A stretch of 52,612 bases of DNA from Lachnospiraceae bacterium (GTDB lineage: Bacteria; Bacillota; Clostridia; Lachnospirales; Lachnospiraceae), in assembly GCA_017472605.1 (NCBI GenBank), contig JAFUPV010000020.1:1-52612 (forward strand). The letters are read 5' to 3'. Below the pieces are notes generated by a model. It had not been told where the DNA came from, searched no databases, and saw only the letters and a list, made by a program, of their open reading frames with translations. The translations under genes and the position numbers were made by a program. Position 1 is the first letter of the stretch. Each line of letters opens with the position of its first letter. Positions 8,849 through 18,011 of the stretch are shown here, piece after piece.

Positions 8849-9817
8849 TCAGTAGAGCCTGGGCAGCGTCTCTTTCGTCACTGCAAAGGGGCTCTGATAC
8901 ATCTCGATCAGCGCCTGATTCGTATTAAATTCCTCACCGATACAGAATCCGTGGGACCAGGTCATGTAACTTGCCCAGCCCACCTCTTCTTTTGCGATTG
9001 CTTTTGCCGAAGGAAGGGTTCCTGTTTCACCGATCAGAACCAGCTTTGGTGTCTTTGTAATCTGAATCAGCTCCTCATAAGCTTCCCGCTGACTGGTATG
9101 ACAGTGTTTCGGCGGATACATGTCTCTCGAGATCACGTCCACAACATCATCGCCCGGATAGAATTCCGGATTTGGCGCATTCCACACCCAGATCAGATTG
9201 TTCAGTTTATGAACGCTGGTAAAACGTTCATACATCATGCGGTACAGCTTCTTCACCGCTTCTGCACCTTTCGCTCCCCACCAGAACCAGTCTCCATCCC
9301 CCTCGTGGAACGGACGCCACAGAATTGGAATCTGCCTGTCGCAGAACGGACGAAGGATTCCCGCCATCACATCCATGTCCCGGATCAGAGCGACGTGCTC
9401 CTGTGTCCCTTCCATGACAGCTTTAGAAGCATCATAGTCGGTATTGCAGGCATAGAAAGACTTGGAGCGGCCGCCCAGTGGAGAAAACCAGTGCCAGGTA
9501 AACGTGATCAGACCCTTTTGATCCGCCCACTCCCATGCCCGCTTCAGCGTGCCGTAATTCTCAATCACTTCAGTCATGCACTCCTCGTCCGTATCCAGGT
9601 AATTGATATTCGGCGAATAGGAAAGCAGCTCAAATCCGAGCAGAGCCGGCTGTTTTCCGGTCACCTGTTCAATGTGATGGAGCTCTTCCTGTTCCATGGT
9701 CTGAGTATGCTGACCAGTGATAATCTGTTTACCAGTAATATCTGAAAGATATTTCATCACATTCCATACACATTTCTGCGCATTTTCGTTGCATGGTTTA
9801 GACATTTTGTTACTCAT
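8849..9817 (-). CDS. GH26 beta-mannanase-type glycosidase, intracellular
   Basis: A 322-residue single-domain GH26 enzyme (DITGKQIITGQH start). The acid/base Glu is in WRPFHEGDGDWFWWG (E172) and the nucleophile in LIGETG (E264). GH26 enzymes cleave beta-1,4-mannan, or release mannobiose when they act from the chain end. No signal peptide, carbohydrate-binding module or anchor is present, so it should trim imported manno-oligosaccharides in the cytoplasm. The ATG follows AGGAG by 8 bases. It is the first gene of the GH26-reductase-UroD series and stands directly behind the palindromic promoter at 9836-9891. Confidence 0.92.
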   Translation of the reverse strand: MSNKMSKPCNENAQKCVWNVMKYLSDITGKQIITGQHTQTMEQEELHHIEQVTGKQPALLGFELLSYSPNINYLDTDEECMTEVIENYGTLKRAWEWADQKGLITFTWHWFSPLGGRSKSFYACNTDYDASKAVMEGTQEHVALIRDMDVMAGILRPFCDRQIPILWRPFHEGDGDWFWWGAKGAEAVKKLYRMMYERFTSVHKLNNLIWVWNAPNPEFYPGDDVVDVISRDMYPPKHCHTSQREAYEELIQITKTPKLVLIGETGTLPSAKAIAKEEVGWASYMTWSHGFCIGEEFNTNQALIEMYQSPFAVTKETLPRLY

Positions 9818-9835
9818 TATTAAATCTCCTGATAG

Positions 9836-9891
9836 AAAAAGATAGAAACCTGATATGTCATATCATATCACAGGTTTCTATCTTTTTACAA
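9836..9891 (-). promoter_or_regulatory. promoter inside nested palindromes, upstream of GH26
   Basis: A perfect 17-bp inverted repeat (9836-9852 with 9871-9887) flanks an 18-base loop. An inner 15-base palindrome, TGATATGTCATATCA, occupies 9851-9865. On the minus strand a -35 TTGTAA (9886-9891) and a -10 TATGAT (9862-9867) are 18 bases apart, so the -10 lies in the loop and start would be near 9855. The A and T ends also make it look like a two-way terminator. It could stop read-through from tsf and serve as a repressor site for the GH26 unit. Confidence 0.55.
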
Positions 9892-10020
9892 TACTTTTTC
9901 CCGTATTTCCTATTCAATTTTATCTCCTTCTTTGATCAATTCATATTCTTTTACAGCCTTCGCCGCCGGTCACATTTACCCAAAAGGCAAAGTCAAGATT
10001 TTGCGTTGATTCTCATGAAA
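9892..10020 (-). other. short gap, possible gene fragment
   Basis: No complete gene. On the minus strand about 19 codons (AVKEYELIKEGDKIE, stop near 9914) read like a protein piece but have no start codon or ribosome site in a suitable place. It may be a remnant or chance. Confidence 0.25.
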
Positions 10021-10053
10021 TAAAAAAGATGCACCACAACCGCAGTGCATCTT
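10021..10053 (-). terminator. terminator of rpsB-tsf
   Basis: The stem AAGATGCAC (10027-10035) with GTGCATCTT (10045-10053) is followed on the minus strand by a T-rich tail, 24 bases after the tsf stop codon. Confidence 0.88.
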
Positions 10054-10076
10054 CTATCATTCGTAAAATCAATGGA

Positions 10077-11009
10077 TTACTGGCCCATCTGCTTTGCCAC
10101 CTCAGCAGCAAAATCCTCGCTCTTCTTCTCAAGACCCTCACCAGTCTCAAAACGTACGAAGGACTTGATGGCGATCTTCGCGCTGTTTGCCTTGGCAACC
10201 TCAGCAACGTAAGCCGCGACGCTCTGCTTTCCGTCCTCAGCCTTTACATAGGTCTGATCAACCAGGCAGATCTCCTTCAGCTCTTTGTTGATACGTCCCT
10301 TAACCATACCAGCGATGATCTTCTCGTTTGCATCCGGCTTCTCCTGCTTAGCAGCAGCGGTCAGGATCTCTTCCTCCTTAGCAAGGTAGTCAGCGTCAAC
10401 CTCAGCTCTGGTGGTGTAAAGCGGCTTCAGAGCTGCAGCCTGCATAGCTACGTTCTTAGCCATCTCCTTAACAGCATCGTTTACAACGTCAGTCTCAACA
10501 TCAACAAGAACACCGATCTTTCCGCCAGCGTGGATGTAGGAAGCGATGAAACCGTTCTCCTCCTTAACCTGCTTGAAACGACGGATGTTCATGTTCTCAC
10601 CGATGATGGAGATCATAGAGGACAGCTTTTCCTTAACGGTCATTGTCTCATCCAGGCTCCACTTCTCAGCAAAGAAAGCGTCCATGTCAGCAGCGTCAGT
10701 TGTCAGTGCCTGTGCAGCGATCTCAGCCACATAGTTCTGGAACTTCTCGTTCTTTGCAACGAAGTCGGTCTCAGCGTTAACCTCAACAACAACTGCAGAC
10801 TTCTCATCAGCGCTCACAGCGGTAGCAACAACACCCTCAGCAGCGATACGTCCAGCCTTCTTCTGTGCGCCAGCCAGACCTTTCTCACGCAGGAAATCTA
10901 CTGCCTTGTCCATATCACCATCAGTTGCAGCAAGAGCCTTCTTGCAGTCCATCATACCTGCTCCGGTCATCTCACGCAGTTCTTTTACCATACTTGCTGT
11001 AACAGCCAT
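10077..11009 (-). CDS. tsf: translation elongation factor Ts
   Basis: A 310-residue EF-Ts, the nucleotide exchange factor for EF-Tu. The N-terminal UBA-like domain (MAVTASMVKELREMTGAGMMDCKKAL) and the signature ETDFVAKNEKF that contacts EF-Tu are both present. The ATG at 11009 follows GGAGG by 8 bases; the frame is open further upstream without support. It lies 75 bases after rpsB in the usual rpsB-tsf operon and ends at a strong terminator. Length and gene order are ordinary for Firmicutes. Confidence 0.98.
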   Translation of the reverse strand: MAVTASMVKELREMTGAGMMDCKKALAATDGDMDKAVDFLREKGLAGAQKKAGRIAAEGVVATAVSADEKSAVVVEVNAETDFVAKNEKFQNYVAEIAAQALTTDAADMDAFFAEKWSLDETMTVKEKLSSMISIIGENMNIRRFKQVKEENGFIASYIHAGGKIGVLVDVETDVVNDAVKEMAKNVAMQAAALKPLYTTRAEVDADYLAKEEEILTAAAKQEKPDANEKIIAGMVKGRINKELKEICLVDQTYVKAEDGKQSVAAYVAEVAKANSAKIAIKSFVRFETGEGLEKKSEDFAAEVAKQMGQ

Positions 11010-11084
11010 TTTCGTTTCCTCCAAATCTTCTCTCAGAATACGGCAGAGTTCCGTGGAGCTCTGCCGCAAAAGCCAATCTCTGAA

Positions 11085-11867
11085 TTACTCAGCGTCTACC
11101 AGTGTCTCGATGTCTGCAGCAGCATCGGTAGTATCTGCAGCAAGCATCTCCTCGCCAGCCTCAGCGATAACGTCAACGTTCTCCTCGCCCTGCTTTGCCT
11201 CGATAACAGCATCTGCCATCTTGGAGACAATCAGCTTAACGGCTCTGATTGCATCATCGTTACCCGGGATTACATAGTCAAGCTCTTCCGGATCGCAGTT
11301 GGTATCAGCAATACCGATCAGCGGGATTCCCAGAGTGTGAGCTTCCTGTACACAGATTCTTTCCTTCTTCGGGTCTACTACGAAAATAGCATCCGGAATT
11401 CTCGGCATATCCTTGATACCGCCAAGGTTCTTCTCCAGCTTGTCCCATTCCTTCTTCAGCTCGATAACTTCCTTCTTCGGCAGAACATCAAAGGTTCCAT
11501 CCTCAGACATGGTCTCGATCTGACGCAGTCTTGCGATACGGCTCTGGATGGTCTTGAAGTTGGTCAGCATACCGCCAAGCCATCTCTGGTTTACGTAGTA
11601 CATACCACATCTCTGAGCCTCAGTAGCTACAGCGTCCTGAGCCTGCTTCTTGGTACCAACGAAAAGAATGTTTCCGCCCTCAGCAGCGATGTCGAAGATA
11701 GCCTTGTAAGCCTCATCAACCTTACCTACAGACTTCTGCAGGTCGATGATGTAGATACCGTTTCTCTCGGTGTAGATGTACGGAGCCATTTTCGGGTTCC
11801 ATCTTCTTGTCTGATGACCAAAGTGTACGCCAGCTTCCAGCAGCTGCTTCATAGAAATAACGCTCAT
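11085..11867 (-). CDS. rpsB: 30S ribosomal protein S2
   Basis: A 260-residue S2 protein. The characteristic segments [35 protein letters not shown] and [13 protein letters not shown] are all present, split here only for naming. The ATG at 11867 is preceded by AGGAGAGAAAATC. S2 binds the body of the 30S subunit and is needed for S1 docking where S1 exists. The C-terminal tail is acidic and Ala-rich. It is the first gene of rpsB-tsf, read from the promoter at 11970-11998. Confidence 0.98.
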   Translation of the reverse strand: MSVISMKQLLEAGVHFGHQTRRWNPKMAPYIYTERNGIYIIDLQKSVGKVDEAYKAIFDIAAEGGNILFVGTKKQAQDAVATEAQRCGMYYVNQRWLGGMLTNFKTIQSRIARLRQIETMSEDGTFDVLPKKEVIELKKEWDKLEKNLGGIKDMPRIPDAIFVVDPKKERICVQEAHTLGIPLIGIADTNCDPEELDYVIPGNDDAIRAVKLIVSKMADAVIEAKQGEENVDVIAEAGEEMLAADTTDAAADIETLVDAE

Positions 11868-11969
11868 GATTTTCTCTCCTTTTAGTTGAACTTCCGTATA
11901 GCGGTCCGTACAGGATAACCATTGCGGCACCGTCCTGCCATCCGTATACGTGTTTATTTTAACTCGTAA

Positions 11970-11998
11970 ATCATATCACGATATTTCATATATTTCAA
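11970..11998 (-). promoter_or_regulatory. promoter of rpsB-tsf
   Basis: On the minus strand TTGAAA (11993-11998) and TATGAT (11970-11975) are separated by exactly 17 bases. Start would be near 11963, leaving a 96-base leader. The leader contains a GGC/GCC hairpin and could carry an autoregulatory S2 site, which I cannot confirm. Confidence 0.8.
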
Positions 11999-12016
11999 GT
12001 GTTTTTTTGAAAATTT

Positions 12017-12050
12017 CAAAAAAAGAGGCGGTTTTTGACCGCCTCTTTTT
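12017..12050 (-). terminator. terminator of codY
   Basis: A GC-rich stem (GAGGCGGT/ACCGCCTC around a short loop) is flanked by A- and T-runs, with a seven-T tail on the minus strand, about 50 bases after the codY stop. Confidence 0.9.
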
Positions 12051-12097
12051 GAAGGAACGTGAGGAACACGTTTTTAAGACGCGTCCCCGAAGAAATT

Positions 12098-12877
12098 TTA
12101 CATTTTTTCCATGTTGATTTTGTTCAGTTCATCGAACACAACATCGTTGAGAACCTTGATGTAGGTACCCTTCATTCCGGACGAGCGGGATTCGATTACA
12201 CCGGCGCTTTCGAACTTGCGGAGCGCATTGACAATCACAGATCTGGTAATTCCGATCCGGTCAGCAATCTTGCTGGCTACAAGCACACCTTCGTTTCCGT
12301 CCAGTTCCTTGAAGATGTGGATGATTGCTTCCAGCTCGGAATAGCTGAGTGTGCTGATCGCAGATTTTACGATCTGCTGCTTTCTTGTCTCTTCCGCATT
12401 TTCCTCATTGACTGAACGCATCATTTCCAGACCGACAACCGTTGTGCCGTACTCACTGAGGATGATGTCATCGATGTCGTAGGAAGGACCGCATTTGTAG
12501 ATAAACAGGGTGCCGAGACGCTCCCCCGCAATATCGATTGGCGTTACAATTGCCTGATATTTCTTTCCGTTCTCCGCATTGAAACCAAGGGTTGCAAGGT
12601 TTACGTTCTCTTTTGTGGAAAGAACACTGAGGAGACGCTCATTCAGCATGGTATCAGCCAGGGATCCAATCCGATTTTCCATCAGCTCGTCAATCACATC
12701 AACCCCCTGCCACACACTGAAGCCGAGTACCTTTCCCTTGCGGCTTAACACAAGAATGTTGGATTCAAGAATTTCACTTAAAACCGAACAAATATCGCTG
12801 AACACAACTTTACTGGTATTGTTGTTATGCAATAGCTTATTAATTTTTCTGGTTTTATCTAACAACTGCACGCTCAT
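12098..12877 (-). CDS. codY: global nutrient-responsive repressor CodY
   Basis: A 259-residue CodY. The N-terminal GAF domain (MSVQLLDKTRKINKLL start) binds branched-chain amino acids. The C-terminal winged helix contains ASKIADRIGITRSVIVNALR, the highly conserved recognition helix. In Firmicutes CodY represses amino-acid, transport and sporulation genes while GTP and isoleucine are high. The ATG at 12877 follows GGAGG by 7 bases. It is downstream of topA, has its own promoter and ends at a strong terminator. The comM-dprA-topA-codY order is common in clostridia. Confidence 0.98.
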   Translation of the reverse strand: MSVQLLDKTRKINKLLHNNNTSKVVFSDICSVLSEILESNILVLSRKGKVLGFSVWQGVDVIDELMENRIGSLADTMLNERLLSVLSTKENVNLATLGFNAENGKKYQAIVTPIDIAGERLGTLFIYKCGPSYDIDDIILSEYGTTVVGLEMMRSVNEENAEETRKQQIVKSAISTLSYSELEAIIHIFKELDGNEGVLVASKIADRIGITRSVIVNALRKFESAGVIESRSSGMKGTYIKVLNDVVFDELNKINMEKM

Positions 12878-12914
12878 ATCAATTCCTCCAAATAAAAGCA
12901 TTTAATATAGATAC

Positions 12915-12943
12915 ATCATAACACAATTATCCGAGAGAAACAA
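12915..12943 (-). promoter_or_regulatory. promoter of codY
   Basis: On the minus strand an extended -10 (TGTTATGAT; hexamer 12915-12920) lies 17 bases from a poor -35, TTGTTT (12938-12943). An AT-rich sequence at 12945-12959 matches about 10 of 15 positions of the CodY box, a weak hint of autoregulation. Confidence 0.55.
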
Positions 12944-12977
12944 GTTATTTTTCAAAATTTGTCTGAATCTTTTTTTA

Positions 12978-15065
12978 TCAATCTTCTTTTGTTTCTTCAG
13001 AACTGGACTTTGCTTCCATGTAACCGCATGCTTCATTGGAACAACAGCTCTTATTTCCCTTTTCCACCAGATAGCTTCCGCAATTCGGACAATTCTTTCC
13101 GCTCGGCTTTGCCCAGGACATGAAATCGCACTCCGGATTGTTTTCGCATCCATAGTACTTTCTTCCCTTCTTTGTTTTGCGGATTACCATTTCTTTTCCG
13201 CATTTGGGACAGGGCATTCCTGCCTTTTCCAGATAGGGCTTGGTGTTGCGGCAGTCCGGGAAGCCCGGGCAGGCAAGAAACTTTCCGTGCGGTCCGTATT
13301 TGATCACCATCTGACGGCCGCAGAACTCACAGAATTCGTCTGAAAGTTCATCTTCCACTTTTACATGCTCCAGCTCCTCATTGGCTGTTTTGACCGCTTC
13401 CGCCAGATCCGGATAGAAATTGCGCACCACATCCTTCCACTGAAGACGTCCTTCACTGACCATGTCAAGGAGCGATTCCAGGTTGGCTGTAAATTCCGTA
13501 TCGACAAAGGTAGGGAAGGACTGAACCATGATGTGGTTGACAATCTCTCCCAGTTCTGTCACATAGAGGTTCTTCTTCTCTTTGATCACATAGTGCCTTG
13601 CAAGAATTGTCGTTATCGTCGGCGCATAGGTAGACGGACGGCCGATTCCTTTTTCTTCCATTGCCTTAACAAGGGACGCCTCCGTATAGTGGGCCGGCGG
13701 CTGAGTAAAGTGCTGCTGCGGCTTCCACTCGGCTGCAGTCAGCTCCATTCCCTTTTCCAGAGAAAGAACTGCCTGATCATTGGCTGTCTTTTCCTCTTCC
13801 TGTGTGTACACACTCATGAATCCTTCAAACGCAAGCCTGGAGCTGGTTGCCGTAAAGACATGTCCCGCCGCTTCCATTTTCGCCTGTGTGGACTGGTAAC
13901 GGGCGTCTGCCATCCGGCTGGCGGTAAAGCGCTTCCAGATCAGCTGGTAAAGACGGAACTGATCTCTGCTGAGAGAGTCCTTAACGCGTACCGGCTCGAG
14001 GCGGATGTTTGTCGGACGGATTGCCTCGTGGGCATCCTGGACATTGGCTCCGGCTGCCGCTTCCTTTGGCTTGTCCGTCACATACTGCGGACCATAGGCA
14101 GAATCAATATAGGAGCGTGCCGCCTCATCCGCTTCGTGAGCGATTCTGGTGGAATCAGTACGGAGATAGGTGATCAGACCAATGGTTCCCTCTCCCTCCA
14201 CGTCAACACCTTCATACAGCTGCTGTGCAAGACGCATCGTCTTCTGCGTAGAGAAATTCAGCACATTGGCCGCTTCCTGCTGAAGCGTGCTGGTAGTAAA
14301 CGGAAGCGGTGCTTTCTTGCTGCGCTCTCTTGTCTGAATCTCCGTTACCGTAAGAGGCTGTTCTGCAATGGAACGAATGATTTCCTGTACCTGTTCCTCG
14401 CTGCCGATTCCCTCCTTTTTGCCGTCGCTGCCGTGGTAATGGGCAGTCAGAGGCTTTTTCAGCCCTTTTGCTGCAAGAAGAACATCCAGACTCCAGTATT
14501 CCTCCGGAATAAAGGCATTGATTTCCTCTTCCCGCTCACAGATCAGACTCAGGGCAACCGACTGAACACGTCCTGCACTTAATCCGCGCTTTACTTTTGC
14601 CCAGAGAACAGGACTGATCTCATAACCTACCATGCGGTCGATGATTCGGCGTGTCTGCTGGGCATCCACCAGATCCTGATTGATTTTGCGTGCTTCCTTC
14701 AGTGAGTTTTTCACCGCAGTTTTTGTGATCTCATTGAATGTGATCCGGTGAATGTTCTTCTCATCCAGATTTAAAGCCTTGCTTAAATGCCAGGAAATTG
14801 CCTCTCCTTCCCGGTCAGGGTCCGTTGCAAGATAGACTTTATCTGCCTTTTTGACAGCCTTGCGCAGTCCTGCCAGAATATCGCCTTTTCCGCGGATCGT
14901 AATATATTTTGGTTCATAATCATTGTTTACGTCAATTCCCAGCTGACTTTTTGGCATGTCACGGACATGACCATTGGACGCCATAACTTCATAGCTGCTT
15001 CCCAGGAATTTCTTAATGGTCTTAACCTTAGCGGGAGACTCCACAATAACCAGATATTTTGCCAT
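12978..15065 (-). CDS. topA: DNA topoisomerase I
   Basis: A 695-residue type IA topoisomerase that relaxes negative supercoils. The TOPRIM domain begins KYLVIVESPAKVKTIKKFL and includes the DPDREGEAISWHL metal site. The active-site tyrosine lies in LITYLRTDSTRI. Three C-terminal zinc-ribbon units follow (CEFCGRQM, CPKCGKEM, CPNCGSYL), then a charged tail. The ATG at 15065 follows GGAGG by 6 bases. Its promoter lies at 15121-15149, between dprA and topA. No terminator is visible after the stop, so some transcripts may continue into codY. Confidence 0.98.
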   Translation of the reverse strand: MAKYLVIVESPAKVKTIKKFLGSSYEVMASNGHVRDMPKSQLGIDVNNDYEPKYITIRGKGDILAGLRKAVKKADKVYLATDPDREGEAISWHLSKALNLDEKNIHRITFNEITKTAVKNSLKEARKINQDLVDAQQTRRIIDRMVGYEISPVLWAKVKRGLSAGRVQSVALSLICEREEEINAFIPEEYWSLDVLLAAKGLKKPLTAHYHGSDGKKEGIGSEEQVQEIIRSIAEQPLTVTEIQTRERSKKAPLPFTTSTLQQEAANVLNFSTQKTMRLAQQLYEGVDVEGEGTIGLITYLRTDSTRIAHEADEAARSYIDSAYGPQYVTDKPKEAAAGANVQDAHEAIRPTNIRLEPVRVKDSLSRDQFRLYQLIWKRFTASRMADARYQSTQAKMEAAGHVFTATSSRLAFEGFMSVYTQEEEKTANDQAVLSLEKGMELTAAEWKPQQHFTQPPAHYTEASLVKAMEEKGIGRPSTYAPTITTILARHYVIKEKKNLYVTELGEIVNHIMVQSFPTFVDTEFTANLESLLDMVSEGRLQWKDVVRNFYPDLAEAVKTANEELEHVKVEDELSDEFCEFCGRQMVIKYGPHGKFLACPGFPDCRNTKPYLEKAGMPCPKCGKEMVIRKTKKGRKYYGCENNPECDFMSWAKPSGKNCPNCGSYLVEKGNKSCCSNEACGYMEAKSSSEETKED

Positions 15066-15120
15066 ATTTCCCTCCAAATAGTGATAACCGACTGATATTT
15101 TCGGAACAATATCGCCACCC

Positions 15121-15149
15121 ACTATACCCTATTCCTTCCCACTTTGCAA
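15121..15149 (-). promoter_or_regulatory. promoter of topA
   Basis: On the minus strand TTGCAA (15144-15149) and TATAGT (15121-15126) are spaced by 17 bases, about 56 bases before the topA start. Confidence 0.78.
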
Positions 15150-15192
15150 GCACTTTTTTTGGAAATCACATTTTTTTCAGTAATCTTAACTG

Positions 15193-16329
15193 TTATTTTA
15201 CACAAATATCCGGTGGTACCAGCCTTGTTTTTCTGTAATAATTCTGAGGATTCTGGCAGGCATACCCCTTGATTTCCAGCTGGAGAAGAAGGTTCATCAG
15301 CATTCCTGCCGGATAGGCCGTCCATGCAAGAAGCTGTTCCAGATGAACCGGTTCCCTGCCCAGATGCATGTACACGTCCCGTTCTTCCTCACTCAGTTTC
15401 ACATGTCCCGCTGAAAACGCGGATTCCAGGTTTGCTTCCAGCGTCATCTTCAGATCATCCAGAATCTCCTGCGGCTTCTGTAGCAGAATTGCTCCGTTCT
15501 GAATCAGCTCATGGCATCCGCTGCTTAACGCCGAATCGATCTGGCCCGGAACTGCATAGACAAGCCGTCCCTGCTCCGCCGCGTCATTGGCAGTAATCAG
15601 GGAGCCGCTGCGCTCCCTCGCTTCGACTACAATCACCGCTTCCGACATTCCGCTGATGATCCGGTTTCGTCTTGTAAACATCCACGGTCTTCCCTGTGTA
15701 CCCGGCAGCATCTCCGAGATCACGCCGCCGTGTGCTGCCAGTTCCTGATACAGTTCAAAACATTCCTTCGGATAGCAGATATCCGCGCCGCCGCCAAGAA
15801 CTGCGTAGGAGCTTCCTTTCTCTTTCACTGCCGCCTTCTGCGCGGTACTGTCGATCCCGTAAGCCATTCCGCTGATGACCGGTACGCCTGCCCTGGATAA
15901 AGCCTGTCCGAAATATGACGCACAGTCTCTTCCATAGGAACTGCATGCCCGCGCTCCCACGATTGCAACACAGGGCACGCCGTTATCAGGCAGTCTTCCC
16001 TTTACAAACAGACCGACCGGACGATCCGGCAGTTCACGAAGCCGTTTTGGATATTCCCCGTCCTCAAAGCTGATATACCGAAGCCCCAGCCTGCTCAGCT
16101 GTTCATAGCTTTCCAGAATCATGGACCGGTTGTCCCGATGGATCCGGATGATTCTCTTCTCACTTTCGCTTAACTGCTCCAGCGAGTTCAGTTCCCTGTC
16201 GGTAAGCATCATGATCTGCTCTGGATCTTCCATCTGATCAATCAGACAGTTCAGCCGATCCATCCGGATCATCTGCAGATGACTGACCCAGTACCATTCT
16301 CTGTTTCGTCTCTGATCTTCCATCCTCAT
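15193..16329 (-). CDS. dprA: DNA processing protein DprA/Smf
   Basis: A 378-residue DprA, which loads RecA onto incoming single-stranded DNA during transformation. The order is an N-terminal SAM-like region, a Rossmann-type core (VAIVGARACSSYG, ISGMAYGIDSTAQKAA, SGSLITANDAAEQGR) and a C-terminal winged helix (about 315-375). The start overlaps the comM stop by 4 bases (ATGA), indicating translational coupling. The pairing with comM is usual in Firmicutes; other competence genes are not in the window. Confidence 0.96.
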   Translation of the reverse strand: MRMEDQRRNREWYWVSHLQMIRMDRLNCLIDQMEDPEQIMMLTDRELNSLEQLSESEKRIIRIHRDNRSMILESYEQLSRLGLRYISFEDGEYPKRLRELPDRPVGLFVKGRLPDNGVPCVAIVGARACSSYGRDCASYFGQALSRAGVPVISGMAYGIDSTAQKAAVKEKGSSYAVLGGGADICYPKECFELYQELAAHGGVISEMLPGTQGRPWMFTRRNRIISGMSEAVIVVEARERSGSLITANDAAEQGRLVYAVPGQIDSALSSGCHELIQNGAILLQKPQEILDDLKMTLEANLESAFSAGHVKLSEEERDVYMHLGREPVHLEQLLAWTAYPAGMLMNLLLQLEIKGYACQNPQNYYRKTRLVPPDICVK

Positions 16330-17855
16330 GTCCCCCAGTATTTCTTGTCAATATTCCGGTAGCCGACTGCTTCTGACAGATGTTTCACCCGGATCCGCTC
16401 GGACTGATCCAGATCCGCAATCGTTCTTGCCACCCGCACAATCCGGTCATGGGCACGCACACTCAGTCCAAGCCGTTCAAACACATCGTTCAGTAACCTC
16501 TGCTCCTCCCTTCCCAGCACGCAGTATTTCTTCATCAGACTGCGGTTCAGCTGAGAGTTGAAATGAATTCCTTCCTTCTTATACCGTTCCTTCTGGATTT
16601 CGGATGCGCGCTCCACACGGCACCGGATGGACTGCGAGCTTTCATTGACGCCATTCTGCAGCAGCTCTTTATATTCAACCCGTCTTGCCTCCACGCTGAT
16701 ATCGATTCGATCCAGCAGCGGCTGGGAGATCCTGCTTAAATACCGGTCTACCTCCCCTTTGCTGCAGCGGCACCGGTTCCGGTCCGGATAGTAGCCGCAG
16801 GGACATGGGTTCATTGCCGCAGCCAGCATCATCCGTGACGGATAGGTGTAGACACCGTGAAGTCTGCTGATTACAACACGCCCGTCCTCCAGCGGCTGAC
16901 GCAGCGTTTCCAGAACATGCTTGGGGAACTCGGGAAGCTCATCCAGAAACAGTACTCCGCCATTTGCCAGACTGATCTCTCCCGGTTTCGGGACGACACC
17001 GCCTCCAATCAGCGCCTGCGCGGATATGGTGTGATGCGGATTGCGGAACGGGCGTTTCTTTACCAGCCCGCCTCCGGCAGGGAGCAGCCCGCAGACGCTG
17101 TATATTTTCGATATCTCAACCTGCTCCTCTCTTGTCATCCGCGGCATGATGGAAGCGATCCGTTTTGCGGTCATGGTTTTGCCGGAACCGGGCGGGCCGA
17201 TGAAAAGAATGTTGTGCATGCCGGCTGCCGCCACCTCTGACGCACGTTTTACCAGATACTGTCCGTTGATGTCGGAAAAATCCTCACACGCTTCCCCGGT
17301 GTCTGTCTCCGTCTCTTCCATCGCTTCCTGATAAATGGCCGATCCCGGATCCGTCAGAAAACCCACGACTTCTTTCAGGCTGCCGGCACCCATCACACGA
17401 ACACCGTCGTGGCAGGCGCCTTCTCTCGCGTTTTCCCGGGGCATGATCACGCTTCGGATTTCCCGCTCCAAACCGCAGCCGGCCAGCGTCAGCGCTCCTG
17501 CAACCGGCCGCAGGCTTCCGTCCAGCCCAAGCTCCCCGATCAGCAGGACCTGTTCCAGGCAGGAAGCCGGTATGTAGCCGCATGCGGCAAGAATTGCCGC
17601 TGCAATGGAAAGGTCAAAATAGTTCCCCTGTTTTCTCAGATCAGCCGGGGAAAGGCTGACCGTCAGTCTGCAGGGCGGTACCGGATACCCGGAGTTTTTC
17701 ATTGCTGTCCGTACACGCTCTCTTGCTTCTCTCACCTCAGAACCAAGATAGCCTACCATCTCAAACATGGGCAGCCCGTCACCCGCATCCGCCTCCACAG
17801 TAACCGGAATCCCTTCGATTCCGAATACAGTTCCTGTATATGCTCTTGCAAACAT
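16326..17855 (-). CDS. comM: ComM/YifB family Mg-chelatase-like AAA+ ATPase
   Basis: A 509-residue YifB/ComM protein. The N-terminal Lon-protease-like fold opens MFARAYTGTVFGIEG. The AAA+ core has Walker A GPPGSGKTM and Walker B LFLDELPEF. The C-terminal Mg-chelatase domain contains RVARTIADLDQSERI. A Cys cluster (CPCGYYPDRNRCRC) is typical. In Gram-negative bacteria ComM is a helicase that promotes branch migration in transformation; coupling to dprA here supports the same role. The ATG follows GGAGG by 6 bases. Confidence 0.95.
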   Translation of the reverse strand: MFARAYTGTVFGIEGIPVTVEADAGDGLPMFEMVGYLGSEVREARERVRTAMKNSGYPVPPCRLTVSLSPADLRKQGNYFDLSIAAAILAACGYIPASCLEQVLLIGELGLDGSLRPVAGALTLAGCGLEREIRSVIMPRENAREGACHDGVRVMGAGSLKEVVGFLTDPGSAIYQEAMEETETDTGEACEDFSDINGQYLVKRASEVAAAGMHNILFIGPPGSGKTMTAKRIASIMPRMTREEQVEISKIYSVCGLLPAGGGLVKKRPFRNPHHTISAQALIGGGVVPKPGEISLANGGVLFLDELPEFPKHVLETLRQPLEDGRVVISRLHGVYTYPSRMMLAAAMNPCPCGYYPDRNRCRCSKGEVDRYLSRISQPLLDRIDISVEARRVEYKELLQNGVNESSQSIRCRVERASEIQKERYKKEGIHFNSQLNRSLMKKYCVLGREEQRLLNDVFERLGLSVRAHDRIVRVARTIADLDQSERIRVKHLSEAVGYRNIDKKYWGT

Positions 17856-17915
17856 AAGTATCCTCCAAATCCATTGAGCATGTCGCCGACACGTTCCACG
17901 GATGTATCAACAAAC

Positions 17916-17960
17916 AAAAAGAGAACTGCCTGATCCTTTTTTCATCAGACAATTCTCTTT
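17916..17960 (-). terminator. terminator after the HAD hydrolase gene
   Basis: An imperfect stem (AAGAGAAnTG..CTGAT against ATCAG..CAnTTCTCTT) ends on the minus strand in TTTTTG. It separates the sigK-side genes from comM-dprA. Confidence 0.8.
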
Positions 17961-18011
17961 CGTAAACAGTTTCTTACTGGAATCTTTTCAATAACCGATT
18001 TCCAGACAATT

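Noticed and set aside
10029-11885. 618-codon plus-strand frame
   Set aside because: Exactly antisense to tsf and rpsB; it is a shadow of their codon bias.
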